Shown here piece by piece: positions 35,725 through 47,444 of a DNA stretch of 64,000 nucleotides. The DNA is taken from NCBI GenBank assembly GCA_943736015.1, contig OX031066.1, positions 8,002,245 through 8,066,244 of the forward strand. Direction: 5' to 3'. Position numbers and translations under genes: made by a program. Every line of letters begins with the position of its first letter. Within the stretch, counting starts at the first letter, position 1. The notes beneath the pieces are model-generated. The model was not told where the DNA came from. It saw nothing but the letters and a program-made list of their open reading frames with translations, and ran no database searches. This DNA is from Tridacna crocea. Taxonomy: Eukaryota > Mollusca > Bivalvia > Cardiida > Cardiidae.

Positions 35725-35835
35725 AATGTGTCGTCTCGAATCGGCCTGCGCAGATCGCGTATGCTGATCCGACACGACACTTTATGCACATGTCCGAATG
35801 TCCCTATTTTGCGTATTGCAGGCAAAATGCAAATT
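35725..35835. repeat. Family E GC-rich hairpin, single unit
   Basis: GTGTCGTCTCGAATCGGCCT pairs with TGCTGATCCGACACGACAC around GCGCAGATCGCG. The flank CATGTCCGAATGTCCC matches the longer copies at 38386 and 43146. Confidence 0.7.
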
Positions 35836-36009
35836 ACGTATTTTTGCAAAATTATTCATGGTTAGATGAAGCCTCCACAATTTCTATTAAAAAAGTCGTC
35901 TCGATGTTACAACGCATTCCTCAATATGCTCTCTGTCATTGTTCTCTCAAGGAAAATCATAAACTCATTTATCTTTGTGCAGATCGTCTGACAACTATAG
36001 ATCAACGAT

Positions 36010-36570
36010 GACGGCCATCCATTGACCTAAGTAATTGATCTATGTGCATAAGACGTTTTTACTCTTTAAACAAGTTCGGCAGAAAAAAAAATGCTTTTTT
36101 TCTTATCTCGAAAAGATAGTTAATTTTATGTTTGTGGAAGTTTTTTTTTTTGTCATAGTTTTGAATTAATTAACGATTTGATCGATTGATCGATCGATCG
36201 ATTGACTGACTCACCGATTGATCGATTGATTGACTGAGTCGTGTTTTAGTTTGCTGTCAATACGATTTCAGTCTAATCAAGGGGACAGCTCAAATATTCA
36301 TGGATGCGTTTGTCCTGAATTTCATCTGCCTTAGGCTGGGGCTCTAAAGCGCCACGCCCTAGGAGACTCACTGGAAAGACAAAGTGCTTCCACTGAGACT
36401 CGAGCAGGGGGTGGCCAGGTTGCAAGTCCTATAAATTACCACAGAGTCACACAGAAGCCTTCGTGGCCTATGTGTGCAGGAATTTAAGCTCTAACTATAA
36501 ACTGTTGCTTCATATAGCTTTTCTTTTTATAGTAGCATCACTTGACAAAAAAAGTCATCGTTTGGTAAAG
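36010..36570. other. Intergenic, with GATC/GATT tetranucleotide run
   Basis: An imperfect tetranucleotide run (GATTGATCGATCGATCGATT) covers about 36178-36238. The more GC-rich piece 36320-36480 is unrecognised and may be an old repeat. No gene. Confidence 0.5.
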
Positions 36571-36571
36571 A

Positions 36572-36804
36572 GTTAACCATCAAACTGCTAAATAAATTAG
36601 TTAAAATTTTCAAACCGATAGTAAAAACTCAAATAATATTAATTCCAACTTTTTTCTCTCTTTTTTGAGAAAAACTATTTCCTTATTGGACATTGTAGAG
36701 ATCAAAGATAGTACAGCAAATTGTGAGCCGTCTGATCTTGATCTAGATTTACACAGTCTGCTATAGGTCAGTGAATCTCACTTAGCAGCCCAATGGGTGG
36801 TTAA
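36572..36804. mobile_element. Family D MITE joined to a family A end
   Basis: TTAA at 36572-36575 and 36801-36804, worn hairpin near 36710-36765. The bases just before the left TTAA (GTCATCGTTTGGTAAAGAG) are a family A terminus. Confidence 0.65.
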
Positions 36805-37085
36805 TCGTTACAACTTCAGTCATATTTTTTTTTTAGTAAAGGGGCGTCCGGTCTTTATACATGCCAACACAAGTTGTATAATTCGACAGAAATCTTGAAT
36901 TTGACTGATACAATGTTGAATAGAAAGTGATTGAGTAAATAGCGAAAGTATTGCACGATGCAGGCGGACACGCAACATTACGTTTTACCGTATTGTAAGC
37001 ACGTGATGTTTTGCCATCTTCTTGAATTTATCTATTGGAGGATAATTTGCATATCAGAATATATTCTCATGCAGACCTAATTGCA

Positions 37086-37289
37086 TTAACCCTGAGGATG
37101 CTAAGTGCGGCACAGGGACAATTTGCACACAGTGTATATCAAGATCAGAAAGTAGTCTGATCTTGGATCTACAGTTTGAGAAGGATATTATATCCTTCCT
37201 CGAAAACTAAACCTTTGAAACAGCGAAGTTCAGATTTTTACCATTTACTTGGGCATTTTATTTCACTTATTTAGCGAGATAAGGGTTAA
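37086..37289. mobile_element. Family D hairpin MITE
   Basis: TTAACCCTGAGGATGCTAAG at the left and AGCGAGATAAGGGTTAA at the right. The hairpin near 37130-37185 is partly worn. Confidence 0.82.
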
Positions 37290-37469
37290 TTTTGAGCGAG
37301 ACAACAACATAAACTCTTGTTCCTTATTCAATTTGTCTGATGATTTCAGTTTGCGAAGATTATTTTGTATCATGTGTTAGTTTCGGAGCAACTTATTAAC
37401 TCACACAAATGACACTAAGAGCGGAAAAAGAATCGTATTGCTATTTGTTTACGGTCCTGAAGATAAAAA

Positions 37470-37472
<3 letters not shown>

Positions 37473-37536
<64 letters not shown>
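37473..37536. repeat. AG microsatellite
   Basis: A run of AG dinucleotides about 64 bp long with one AA interruption near 37500. Confidence 0.95.
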
Positions 37537-37538
<2 letters not shown>

Positions 37539-37539
37539 A

Positions 37540-38335
37540 ATTGGTGATTGTAATGGAAATTGTTTACCATATTTTATAAAAAAAAAGAAAAAAAATGTTC
37601 AAAAGAAGACAATTTTAATCTCTGGGACACTTGCTGTTCTGTTTAGACTTTCTCAGAATCATAGGCGAAACAAAAAAGCTTCCACGGAGGTTATTTTTAA
37701 TAGACAACACAGAACGTGAAAAATGCCATTCTAAATAAGTTGTTTTTTGGAGCGTCGCAATCATGTTCTTGTTTTGATGACTGCATTGAAATAGTCATCT
37801 CTGCAAACAAAGCTGACGGTCCCCTACATGGATATTACAATAAGATCTACATAGTGACTGTCTCCTTGGTTTGCTAAGATGGGAAATGGTGCAACTTCGA
37901 CAAAATACCACAGTTTACGGCTCTCTCCATCGTTTGTGATTCAACGTCTTCGAAATTCTTAAACCCGGTATCGAAGCCTTTGTCAATTAGTGAAGTCAAA
38001 TCTTGGTATACACTGTTTGATACCGGGTGCTGAAATATTTAGACTCTACAATACCCATATTATATCGGTAAACCGGCCTTAAACAGCTGTTGGGTTCCGT
38101 TGAACATTCCATTTCAAAGGGAATGGGTTTAAGTTATGTCCTTTTCAGGCAATTATCAGTCTGCTGAAAAGGTTAGCTTTTAGTAGGATGGTTTGTCGAT
38201 AATACTGGAAACCCAAAACTGATACAGAAGCAAAAAAAGACATTGGTGAATCATTGTCACACTAGAATGTCACCATCTGTCATGAAACGGTTTAACCCTC
38301 CCTGGCGGAAATTCTACTTTGGACAAAAACTTGTA
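37540..38335. other. No gene recognised
   Basis: No hairpin MITE or open frame stands out. A short inverted pair AACCCGGTATC / GATACCGGGTGC lies near 37960-38032. Confidence 0.4.
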
Positions 38336-38385
38336 GACTATAGACATGTCGCGAAGAAGCTTGCTTGAAGCTGGTTTATTTCTTA

Positions 38386-38643
38386 GCCTTATGCGAAAAG
38401 GGGTATTCGGACATCTGCGTAACCTGTCGTCTCGGATCAGCCTGCGCACTCCGCGCAGGCTGATCCAAGACGACAATTTCCGTTTTTATGTCATTTTCTG
38501 TTTTGTGCATGTCTACTGTAGCACAAAATCTAATGTGGTCGTAAAGTGCTGTCTCGGATTAGCCTGCGTAGTCGGCGCATGCTGATCCGAGACGACACTT
38601 TACGCAAATGTCCGAATGCCCCTTTTCGCGTGTTGCAGGCTAT
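38386..38643. mobile_element. Family E double-hairpin element
   Basis: The ends are inverted copies (GCGAAAAGGGGTATTCGGAC and TCCGAATGCCCCTTTTCGCG). Inside are two GC-rich hairpins at about 38426-38475 and 38541-38605, each with GGAT.AGCCTGCG and an inverse arm. The two are separated by TTTTCTGTTTTGTGCATGTC. The same layout recurs at 43146-43391. Confidence 0.82.
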
Positions 38644-39159
38644 ATCGAATTGGTAAACCCTTTAAACACCTGTCAAAAACACTTTATCCTTAAAGGGAAA
38701 GATTTTCTTGAATAATTCCTTGCAAAATTGAATAAAAAATAGACTTGTCAAGGTGTAAATAATTTGCATAAGACAGATAAATTGTTGCAAAAGCGATGGG
38801 AATTGTGTCTGATAGAGTAGAAAACACTTTGGAAAATGAGGAAAAGGTTAGTCTCTGTTTATGTATTATACAAAACAAGCAGTCAAATAGTTATGGATAC
38901 ATCAAATCCACTTTGTACGCAGCAAACCGAGTCATGAGGTAGACTGATCCTTTGACAAACAAAAAACTTACGAATAGCAAAGACATTTAACCTGGGTCAA
39001 CCTGAGCGGATTGTGGAGGGTGACTTGGGTTGAATCTTTGTTAGATAATTCGATTATCCCCTTCTTTTAGAGAACGCTTCATATGTACTCGTTTACATAT
39101 TTTCGCTTTTTTCACGAAAATAACATATTGAGGCTGATTAAAAGTTGAATGGTGGCAGT

Positions 39160-39367
39160 TTAACACTCAGGCTGCTAAGTGCGACTAACTGACCTTTCGC
39201 AGACAGTGTAGATCAAGATCAGACTGCACAGAATGTGCAGTCTGATCTTGGATCTACTCTGTCTGATAAGGAGATATTATTCTCTAAAAACTATCCATTG
39301 AAATACCAATATTTTGGTTTTTACTATCGATTTGAACATTTTAGTTATATAGCAGGATAAGAGTTAA
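39160..39367. mobile_element. Family D hairpin MITE, shares TTAA with next element
   Basis: TTAACACTCAGGCTGCTAAG at the left and AGCAGGATAAGAGTTAA at the right. A nearly perfect hairpin lies at about 39203-39272. Its right TTAA (39364-39367) is also the left TTAA of the family A copy that follows. Confidence 0.85.
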
Positions 39368-39594
39368 CCCTTTCCCAAACGGCAAATTTTGGACCAGACC
39401 AAATTGAAAGCATTTTGCAAATGACAAACTCACAGTCGCTAAAAAGATAATTTTTTCTACATGATAGGGTAGAAAACATGGTGGGAAAAGGAGAAAATTC
39501 TGGTTACCAGCATTTTCTCCTTTTCCCACAATATTTTCAAAAGGCTTCTATTCCTGACCCATGAAAACCAGGGATTGTTTGGGAAAGGGCTAAG
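39364..39594. mobile_element. Family A MITE
   Basis: TTAACCCTTTCCCAAACGGC at the left and GTTTGGGAAAGGGCTAA at the right. The hairpin at about 39475-39538 carries arm mismatches (AAAATTCTGG against GCATTTTC). Confidence 0.85.
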
Positions 39595-39836
39595 CGATAT
39601 TTAGATAGGGATTTTTGGGTTTACTTTCCTTGTGCGACGAAGAGCTTATCTAAAAGTAGTTTCTGTCAGGTTTATGTAGGTATCATTTTAATTAAGGAGT
39701 TATGCACATACATCTTTTAGCATACGTAATGATATACAGTTGTGCTCTTTAAAGAGTCTGAGATTCATTGTCAATTGATATTTAAGCTTATAAAAGCTCT
39801 TCGAGGGCTTGCTAATAACCTCAATCTTAGACTCAT

Positions 39837-40064
39837 TTAACCCTTTACCAAACAATCTCTGGTTATTACGACCCTGAGATAGAAGTCTTTGGAAAACATT
39901 GTGGGAAAAGGAGAAAATGCTGGTAATCAGCATTTTCTCCTTTTCCCACAATGTTTATACCATACTGGAAATAAATTTCAATTTTCGAGTTACGTTTATT
40001 TTGCCGTCTGCAAGTGCTGTCAATTAGGAACAGTCTAATATTTTGTAGTTCGGTAAAGAGTTAA
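39837..40064. mobile_element. Family A MITE
   Basis: TTAACCCTTTACCAAACAAT at the left and GTTCGGTAAAGAGTTAA at the right. The hairpin at about 39893-39957 has the tip GCTGGTAATCAGC. Confidence 0.87.
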
Positions 40065-40860
40065 CAAGTTCATGTCCACTTCTAATACATGTATATATCT
40101 TGGTCCAGTATATTGTCTACAGGTCTGAACATGGTCTCTGTTAATGCCTTTAATCGAAAAGAACCAAACGAACGTTTACACTATCAAAACCCTCTTTTCG
40201 TGTATTTTGGTGTCAAGGGTAATAACCTACGTCACAGGAAGGGATATCGGACCTGAGCATTTTAATAACTTATGTCCGCCATATTGAAAAGTAAGTACGA
40301 TATGAAGATAGAATGAGGCTAGCTTGGGTGGATACAAACGGACTACAAAGACTCTCATGTATTTATCAAAGACATTAGATGAATACATTTAATATTCTGA
40401 TGTTTTAGACAGGAAGCAGATGTCTAGATTCTATATGCACAAACACTTTTACCAAATATCAAAAAGTGACTGGGTTTTAATAGTTGGTCGAAGTCTTTTC
40501 CATTATTATAAGTAGCTTTTTCTAGGCATTGTACGCTTTGGAGGTCTAAAGACTTTTTCAGATCATTTAGAGGAACGATTACAAAAAAAAAAATGACTTT
40601 ATAACAAGTGTCCGATATCACTACCTGTGACGTCACACTGACGTACGTTGTGAGGGGTGTGTGTGAATGGTAAACAAGATAAAGCTGCACGTGTATACTC
40701 TCAACTATTCAATAACTACGGTAAAACTTAAGGAGGAAGCCGTTATCCTAAGCTGTAAATGAAAACTTTGAATTGAATAGTTTTACCATGGGAACACTTT
40801 ATAAACTGGCAGTCATTGCGAGAGGATTCACTCATCCCTCACCCCTATTCATTGTTTCGA
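40065..40860. other. No gene recognised
   Basis: Repeat-poor sequence. The inverted words CGATATGAAG and CCTACGTCACAGGAAGGGAT / GATATCACTACCTGTGACG near 40220-40260 and 40605-40640 may belong to an old inverted-repeat element. Confidence 0.4.
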
Positions 40861-40861
40861 C

Positions 40862-40990
40862 GCTGGTTGTGTGGGAAAGCAGCCAATGGCTTGGAAAGAG
40901 TATAGTGTGGAGAACTTGTTAAAGACTCGAGAATAGGTGCACTGGCCGCCGCAATATAACTGAAATAATGTTGAAAATGGTGTCAAACAC
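40862..40990 (+). repeat. Bivalve-type SINE, 3' part
   Basis: TGTGTGGGAAAGCAGCCAAT, TGGCCGCCGCAATATAACTG and AAATAATGTTGAAAATGGTG, ending CAAACAC. This order resembles a SINE I recall from many bivalve genomes (GCCCGCC..ACATAACTGAAAT..TGTTGAAAA.GGCGTTAAAC). Confidence 0.65.
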
Positions 40991-43145
40991 TATACAGTCT
41001 ATTCTTTTCTTCAGTTCACTATTCGTGACTCAATTTGCTCGTTAACGACCCTAAAATGTTTTGCTGTTGTTGTTATAATCTCTATTATATTGTTATTATC
41101 TGTAACATTGCAGGGAAACTGTCCGATTATGAGTCTTAAGCTCTTCCGAACAAATATTCTAGATGTCCTGGACATCTCAAGGATAATTGTGTTTATATTT
41201 ATTATATAAATAGCATGGAACTTTCATACATAAATCTGACATATAAATCGTACATTATTGTACGTGTTAAGCAGGACTGATTTGGAAAATGCTATGTTCT
41301 GAAGCATGAAGGATTTGTATAGCAGCAATAACACTAATTAACCAAATCGAGGCTTTATAACATAATCCCGGGAGGGAAAGGATTTCTCCCGATATAATGC
41401 TAGATGATATATGATTTATTATACATGAGAGAAAAAAAAAAGAGTTAAATAAAGCCAATTTTGATTGAAATTTTTCAGGAAACTCTAGAACCGAGATCTT
41501 TCTCTATGTTTTTTTTTTTTTTTTTTTAATTTAAATCAGGTTCCTTTAAACAGCTGGCCGACAACAAACGAATTATAACATAAATCGACGCATTTGACTA
41601 AAACCACCCACGTCTCCCGTCTTATCCCGCACATAGCATGTGGACTTGAGCTTTGGTTCCGGTTTTACAGATATAATGTGCAGTATTTCTTTGACAGGAA
41701 GCAAATATATCTATATATATTCTTCGAACCTGCAACATCTTAAACGTAGTTCTATTTATTGGCTGAATATTGCCTTACTTTTATGCACTATTTTAATCAA
41801 GACTGTACCAAACGATTCGGTGATTTACCTAACCTTAGAATAAAAGATACTTTGAAAATATTGTTGGGAAAGAAGAAAATGTAAGTCACCAGCACTTTCT
41901 TCTTTTTGAAGACATGCTTACCCTGTCATAGACAAATTCAATTTTAGATTTTTAGCACATTACTCAAGTTATAGGATGGTTCTGTTCACATCTGTGACAA
42001 CCCTCGTACACGCGAGGTAGCTCTTCACGTATGACACAATTTCACACTTGTCCATATTTGAGTCAAAATCAAATTTTGCCACATTTTGGATCTTCAAAAT
42101 CAGAATTTTTTAACCTAGTAAATTGTCCTAATTTTTCTTTTCTCATATGATTTAAACCTTCTAATTGCTGAATCAATACAAATTGACCCTTAATTCCCCT
42201 TAAAATCAGATAAAATATCCTGGCTAAGAAGAGTATCAATGGCAAGTTCCATGATGTAACATTTTGTACTTATGTTTTATATACGTAACTTTTTGAAAGA
42301 AAGCGAAAAAGGACCCTTTGTCTGCTAGGGACATTTTCCATCTTTTTAATGAAAAGAATTAAAATTAAAAATTTTAACTTGAAATCCATTTAACAGGAAT
42401 GTACCCAACCGTTGCCAAAAACAGGATTCTATTGACTTAAAATATTCTGTTTTGTACATTTGGGGATATATGCACTTGCTTACAATGTGTTCTAAACTTG
42501 GGGCTGAGTTTTAAGTTTTCTTTTGATATTTTAATATGTTAGAAAATGTCTTGCTCATCGAAATATTTCATGTTGAGTGTATTGTTACATGAAGGATTTT
42601 GTGTTACAGAATTGATACATTTTGTTACGGGACAGAAAAGTAAACAATATATTCCATAGTTTTGAACTTATTTACTGTGGAAACAAATATAAGAATCTTG
42701 ACAGCTACAATACAATATCAAAGGGAATATAAACAATGGATATAAGAATCACTACAGCCCCTAATTTTGAATATTTGTTCTTTAATGTAGATGTTTGTTA
42801 CACGAAGGACTGGTCTTGTTACATGACAGAAAGTAAAGCAGCAAATTAGAGGCCAAATTTACAATAAACATTAAAATACCTGAAGATGGAACTATTTCAA
42901 ACTTTTACCATTTGGGACTTGACACTATATTCAAAATGGAAATTTCTATACATTTTTGAAGTAGGAAATTGCAGTTGTTACAGCTAGGATTAAAAGTTGT
43001 TACATCAAAGAAATAAAGTTGCAATCAAAAGTGACAGCAATTATTTTTTTCCCTCAAAAAGCACTCACTTTTTCAAATCTACATGTGAAATAGCTTTTTG
43101 AAAACACCCAGTGTTGATTCATAAAACCTGTTTTGGGAGATAAGC

Positions 43146-43391
43146 AAAGGGGCGTTCCTACAATTGCAAAAGTGCCGTCTCATATCAGCCTGCACAGACC
43201 GTGAGAGCTAATCTGAAACAACACTTTCCGTTTTATGTAATTTTCTGTTTTGTGCACAAGTCTACTGTTGCGAAAAATCTAATGTAGACGTAAAACACTG
43301 TCTCGGATTAGCCTGCGCAGACTGCGCAGGCTGATCCGAGATGACAATTTTTCCAAATGTCCGAATGTCCATTTTTGCGTGTTGCAAGCTG
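43146..43391. mobile_element. Family E double-hairpin element nested in the 4.78 kb transposon
   Basis: Same layout as 38386-38643. A worn first hairpin lies near 43174-43225 and a near-perfect second one near 43295-43350 (GATTAGCCTGCGCAGACTGC). The right end reads TTTTTGCGTGTTGCA. Confidence 0.78.
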
Positions 43392-43900
43392 TATGTTTGT
43401 TTTGTCTCTTAACTTTGATAATGTAAAAAAGTGACAATTTCCATGCCATAATTTCCCTTATATATGAAAATCTTCACCTTTGTTGGAAGTTAAGGTACAA
43501 AATGAGCACGTTGACCCCTTTGAGATATAGTATAATATCATCAAATTAGTTGGCCACTAATGAGTATCATTTGAAAAACATGTGAAGAAGTGAAATTGAA
43601 GTTAGGGTAACTTACTGCTCCTTTCCCACTTTGTTTCTGAAACACAAGTCACTTACTATCAGAGTACCTTTTTTTCCCCAATTTTAAACTTTTCTGAATT
43701 GGGAGAAAACGACAAAATTTTAAAGAATGAAATTAAAAGTGAAGCAAATGTTTCTCATGGAGAAAACAAAACATTGAGGGCTGGAAGAACAGGAAAATGG
43801 CTCGATACGAGTATTTCTCCTTTTCATAAAAATATTTTCAAACATCTTGTTTCAGCCATAACAAATGTGGTCTGTGCAGGGAAAAATGAGTTCTTAGCTG

Positions 43901-43990
43901 TGTGGTGTCCGTGGTTGTAAGGTAGAGCGTCTGCCTCATAACCATAAGGTCCTGAGTTGGAGCAGGTGTCAACTTTGGGATTTTTCATTA
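43901..43990 (+). repeat. tRNA-derived SINE head
   Basis: GTGGTTGTAAGGTAGAGCG is A-box-like and CCTGAGTTGGAGC resembles a B box, with CTCATAACC between them. Acceptor-stem pairing is absent, so this is called a SINE fragment rather than a tRNA gene. Confidence 0.5.
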
Positions 43991-44094
43991 GCCCACACCT
44001 TCGGCACGAGTGTACTAGACAGTGTAGATCGCAGGGAGCAGAATAGAGAGAACTTGTTTTTCAATCGATTTAAAATGAATATGTTTAACCCTTT

Positions 44095-44188
44095 TAACAC
44101 ACAATCCCGACTTTTAACACCTCGTGAAAGAAGCCATTTGAAAACATTGTGGGAAAAGGAGAAAATGCTGGTAATAGCATTAATAGTT
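44095..44188 (+). repeat. Left half of a family A MITE
   Basis: TTAACCCTTTTAACACACAA runs to the first hairpin arm GGGAAAAGGAGAAAATGCTG. The element then breaks off, with the second arm and right flank missing. Confidence 0.75.
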
Positions 44189-44289
44189 CGGAATAGAAGC
44201 TGATACTAAGTTTCTATACTACTTCCAAGACACCATCAATCATCAATTTGCTTATTCTCTGTCCACTTCACATTGTTTTTTACTACAAT

Positions 44290-45254
44290 ATGTTCTGGGC
44301 TGTTCCACATTTTTTTCTATTCTTTTCTTCAACCAGTTAAGAAATCATTTTGCCAATTAATCTCATTTAACTTCATCTGCAAATCAAATTACCATTTTTT
44401 TTTTGTTTTCCTTTGCAACTGCTACCACGTGACTTTATCATTTTCATAACTTGGGACCTTTATGAATTTATTGCCATTGCAAGACATTATCAATACAAAA
44501 AGTTTCTACGTGCAGAGTTGTAAACCCTGTTCTTAATTATTTCTCCTTCTGAGTATTCTAGACCAGTCTACCTTAAGGAACAGTTCTGTGTTTTGATACA
44601 GTTCTCAAAGACAGGTATCTTTTTGCCACTTTCTGCCATCACACAATCTAAAATGGCCATTATCTGACGAAGGAAGAGTTATTTGTCATTTCTTTATGCA
44701 AGAAATTGAAAAAAAAAATCTTGCTTTATCTCTCGCCTGGCCTCTATATATTTCATTCTGCTTTGTTTGATTACTAAATTTGTCACGAAAACAAGCTCTG
44801 TTAGTGCTGGTCTTGAAAAAATGTATCACATCCTTCTTTCCTTTGATCTGATGGTTATTCTTCTGTAACAAGTTTTCTCTTTTTCCTATACATCTTTGTC
44901 TTTTTTATTTAAATTTCATCAGTTTCAGGTCACAGTAGCATTTCGCTCTTAAACTGTCTTATCTTTTCATCTGTTGCTGCTTTTGTTGGCTTTCTTTTTT
45001 TTCCTTTAGGTAAGTCTGGTTTTGTTGGCATAGTCGGGTCCTGTTTTGCTTCTTCTTGATTTTGCTTTTTAACCTGTTGTTTCCTTTATATGTCTCTTTT
45101 CCCTTTTAATCATGAATTGATACTTTTCCTTTTCCATTCAATATTGCCCCCTCTCATATTTTTCTTTACCTACAGGCATTTATGTCACCTTGCATCACTT
45201 GCATCTGACCTCTTGCAAAAATCTTCGCTGTCTCTCAGCATTTGCCATAGGCAT
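44290..45254 (-). pseudogene. Decayed transposon protein gene (AERQRRF...DTCL type)
   Basis: Starting at ATG 45254-45252 the minus strand reads MPMANAERQRRFLQE, then is broken by frameshifts and stops. Downstream pieces in the same order are KEKYERGQ, KREKRHIKETTG (about 45110-45075), KGKKDVIHFF (about 44845-44815), WQKDTCL then LYQNTELFLKVDWSRI (about 44630-44565), and FADEVK..LAKWF (about 44385-44350). I recall an unnamed protein type, common in mollusc, cnidarian and fish predictions, with AERQRRFR..RD, KREKR..RK, V..FF and RDTCLC...N in this order. It looks transposon-borne, which fits its place between inverted repeats. Multiple stops make it non-functional. The match is from memory. Confidence 0.6.
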
Positions 45255-45299
45255 TCCTGAAAGCAAAGAACTGTATTTCACAAAGGGGTTTCACACTTT

Positions 45300-46810
45300 T
45301 TTTAAACTCTCTTTAAATATTTATTCTGTGACTGACTATAATTTGATTTTGAATCTAGGGGTATAGGAACATTGTTTGCTAGATATAAGAGAAAGTGACT
45401 CATTACTCATAAAAAAAACAGCTACTCCATTTTTCACAATGTTATCATCTTTTTAGAATCAGTGCACTCATTCCGTTTTGCAGCAGGCCTTTATATTCTC
45501 TTTCCTTGCCTCAAAAAAAAAAATCATTATCTCGTGCAACCAATGGATGAAGTTGGAAGGATGGAAAACATTGTAGAAATAAGAGAAAATACTGAGGGCA
45601 ATACCAAACAGGGCTTATCATATAAAGAGTTTCTTTGTGGGGTAAATCTGAAAAACCTTATCAATCTAACAGTTTCCCGTCATGTAACAAAGATCATCCA
45701 TTATGCAACTATTACATTTCATTTGTAACTGAAGACACACTTAAGGCAATGTTTTGGCTGACGAGGCTACGATTATACTGATGTTATATTGTGGTTTAAC
45801 AATACTAACACTAAGCTTTTTGATTTCTTTTTGGACTTTCCCTGTACACATTCAATGATTTTAATTTGTATACTCCTTCATGTAACAGCACATCCTTAAA
45901 AAATACACAATTACCATATAAACCATTACACTGCACTTATCATGTGATCTGTGTTAAGAACTAGTTTTTCTGTAATAAAGACATACATATGAAGGTTCAA
46001 TTTCCCTTTTGTTTTAGAAATGAAAAGCCACGAACGAGCTGTTTCCGTGATGTAACAAAATCATTCCATTCTGTAACATAAAAACGTGTTACAGTACTGA
46101 GTGTTACATCATGGATGTATTTGATCTCTATTGGTATTTATGACACCATCATACCATAAACCTTTCAAGAAAGACTATTTTCGCCTTGATCATTCATATA
46201 CACAGCAGCTCAATGATTTGCATCAACCTGTAAATGCAGCTTAATGGTATACATAATGTTACATTAAAGAATATTAAAAAATATACGGGCTTACCTTGAT
46301 TTTTGTCAATTCAATATCTGTATTTAAAATTAATGCGGCTAAGAGTAACTGTCCGCCATGTTGCTCCCTGAATGCTGTGCTTCCAAGGGTAAGTCACTCT
46401 AAAATGATTTGATTCCTGTAAAAGCTTGAATTATCTAATTCTTCATTTTTGTTACATTAAGGAGTTGAGTGTAAGGTACAGAATGTAAACAGATTTATTT
46501 GTATTTCAAGATAAATGTAATCATTGTCTGATATGTGGTATGTTATGTATAAAGGTGGAATAATTTAAAGATACAGTAATTATAGCTATACATACAGAAA
46601 AAAACTTTAAAAAATCCCACATAACGTTTAACTTTCAAAATTGGGACATGACAAAAAGGTACTTTTGGACGATTAATCGCTTCATTTGTCAGAGTTAATG
46701 GACTAGTAGGCATTTGATACTACCCACATACATAGAACCAATCCTGAAGTTTCATACCAAAGATACTTTAAACTGGAGTAATCACTAGCAATTGAGAAAA
46801 TGTGCACGGA
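45300..46810. other. Right interior of the 4.78 kb transposon
   Basis: Holds ATGTAACA words near 45685, 45880 and 46055 and TGTTACAT near 46100 and 46260. An 88-codon plus-strand open stretch (45462-45728) is not recognised. A splice-like GCTTCCAAG/GGTAAGT lies near 46380-46395, without a supporting frame. Confidence 0.45.
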
Positions 46811-47249
46811 CAGAAAATGTGGCAAAATTTGATTTTGACTCATTTACAATATAATGACACGACAGTAAAAAGTGACTGGAATAATTTTCTAGTGGGTTGA
46901 CAAGACGTGATAGTCTTTGCAGTTGCATTAACCTCCTTGTCTCAGAGTATTACTTACACTTTTCGTATTTTGTACTGTAAGAAATCAAACATACCTTCGT
47001 AATTGTTGACCACTGACAATAGTACATGCATGAAAACATGCACATAGTGTAGCGTTAGTATGGAGTCTTTTGTTGCAGGCATACTTTTGCAGAAATCAGA
47101 TCACAATAAACAGGGCATCATTGCTCGTCAGGGGAACACCTGCTCCAAGTATTTAAACATGTTCAACACAGCAACGCTGCATCCTGAAAGTATAAAAGAA
47201 ATGTGCCAAATCAACTTGAGCTTGTAGCAAAATAAACCACAGGGTACGT

Positions 47250-47440
47250 ATACGCAAACCATTCTTAAAAACATTCTTAGTCATATTCTTCAAAGTTTTG
47301 TCAATGTGAAAGTAACAGAACTTCTGATTGGCTAAACCATTTGGTTTAGCCAATCAAAAGTTCTTTTACTTTCACCGCTAATAAATCTTGAAGAACAAGA
47401 CAAAGACTATTTTTAAGAACAGTTCATGAATACAGATCCA
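47250..47440. mobile_element. Family G hairpin MITE
   Basis: The central stem ACTTCTGATTGGCTAAACCA pairs with TGGTTTAGCCAATCAAAAGT at about 47318-47365. Outer arms CCATTCTTAAAAACATTCTT and TTTTTAAGAACAG are inverted copies. Confidence 0.8.
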
Positions 47441-47444
47441 GAAC

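Larger units (their letters stand above)
42060..46841. mobile_element. 4.78 kb DNA transposon with 28 bp TIRs and ATTT target duplication
   Basis: Perfect 28 bp terminal inverted repeats start GAGTCAAAATCAAATTTTGC (42060-42087) and end at 46814-46841. ATTT lies directly outside at 42056-42059 and 46842-46845. Subterminal zones carry repeated TGTTACAT words: TGTTACATGAAGGA at 42593, TGTTACACGAAGGA at 42796, and the exact inverse of the first at 45874-45887, plus several looser copies. A decayed minus-strand protein gene lies inside (44290-45254). A family E element, a SINE head and half a family A MITE are nested within. The superfamily is not determined. The TIRs are clear; the 4 bp duplication alone is weak evidence. 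Confidence 0.72.

Noticed and set aside
35532-36011. 159-codon plus-strand open frame as a gene
   Set aside because: It runs through a family E hairpin and a family A remnant and has no recognisable domain.
41267-41458. Another candidate signal-peptide exon on the minus strand
   Set aside because: It starts at TTG and has no consensus donor in the required phase.
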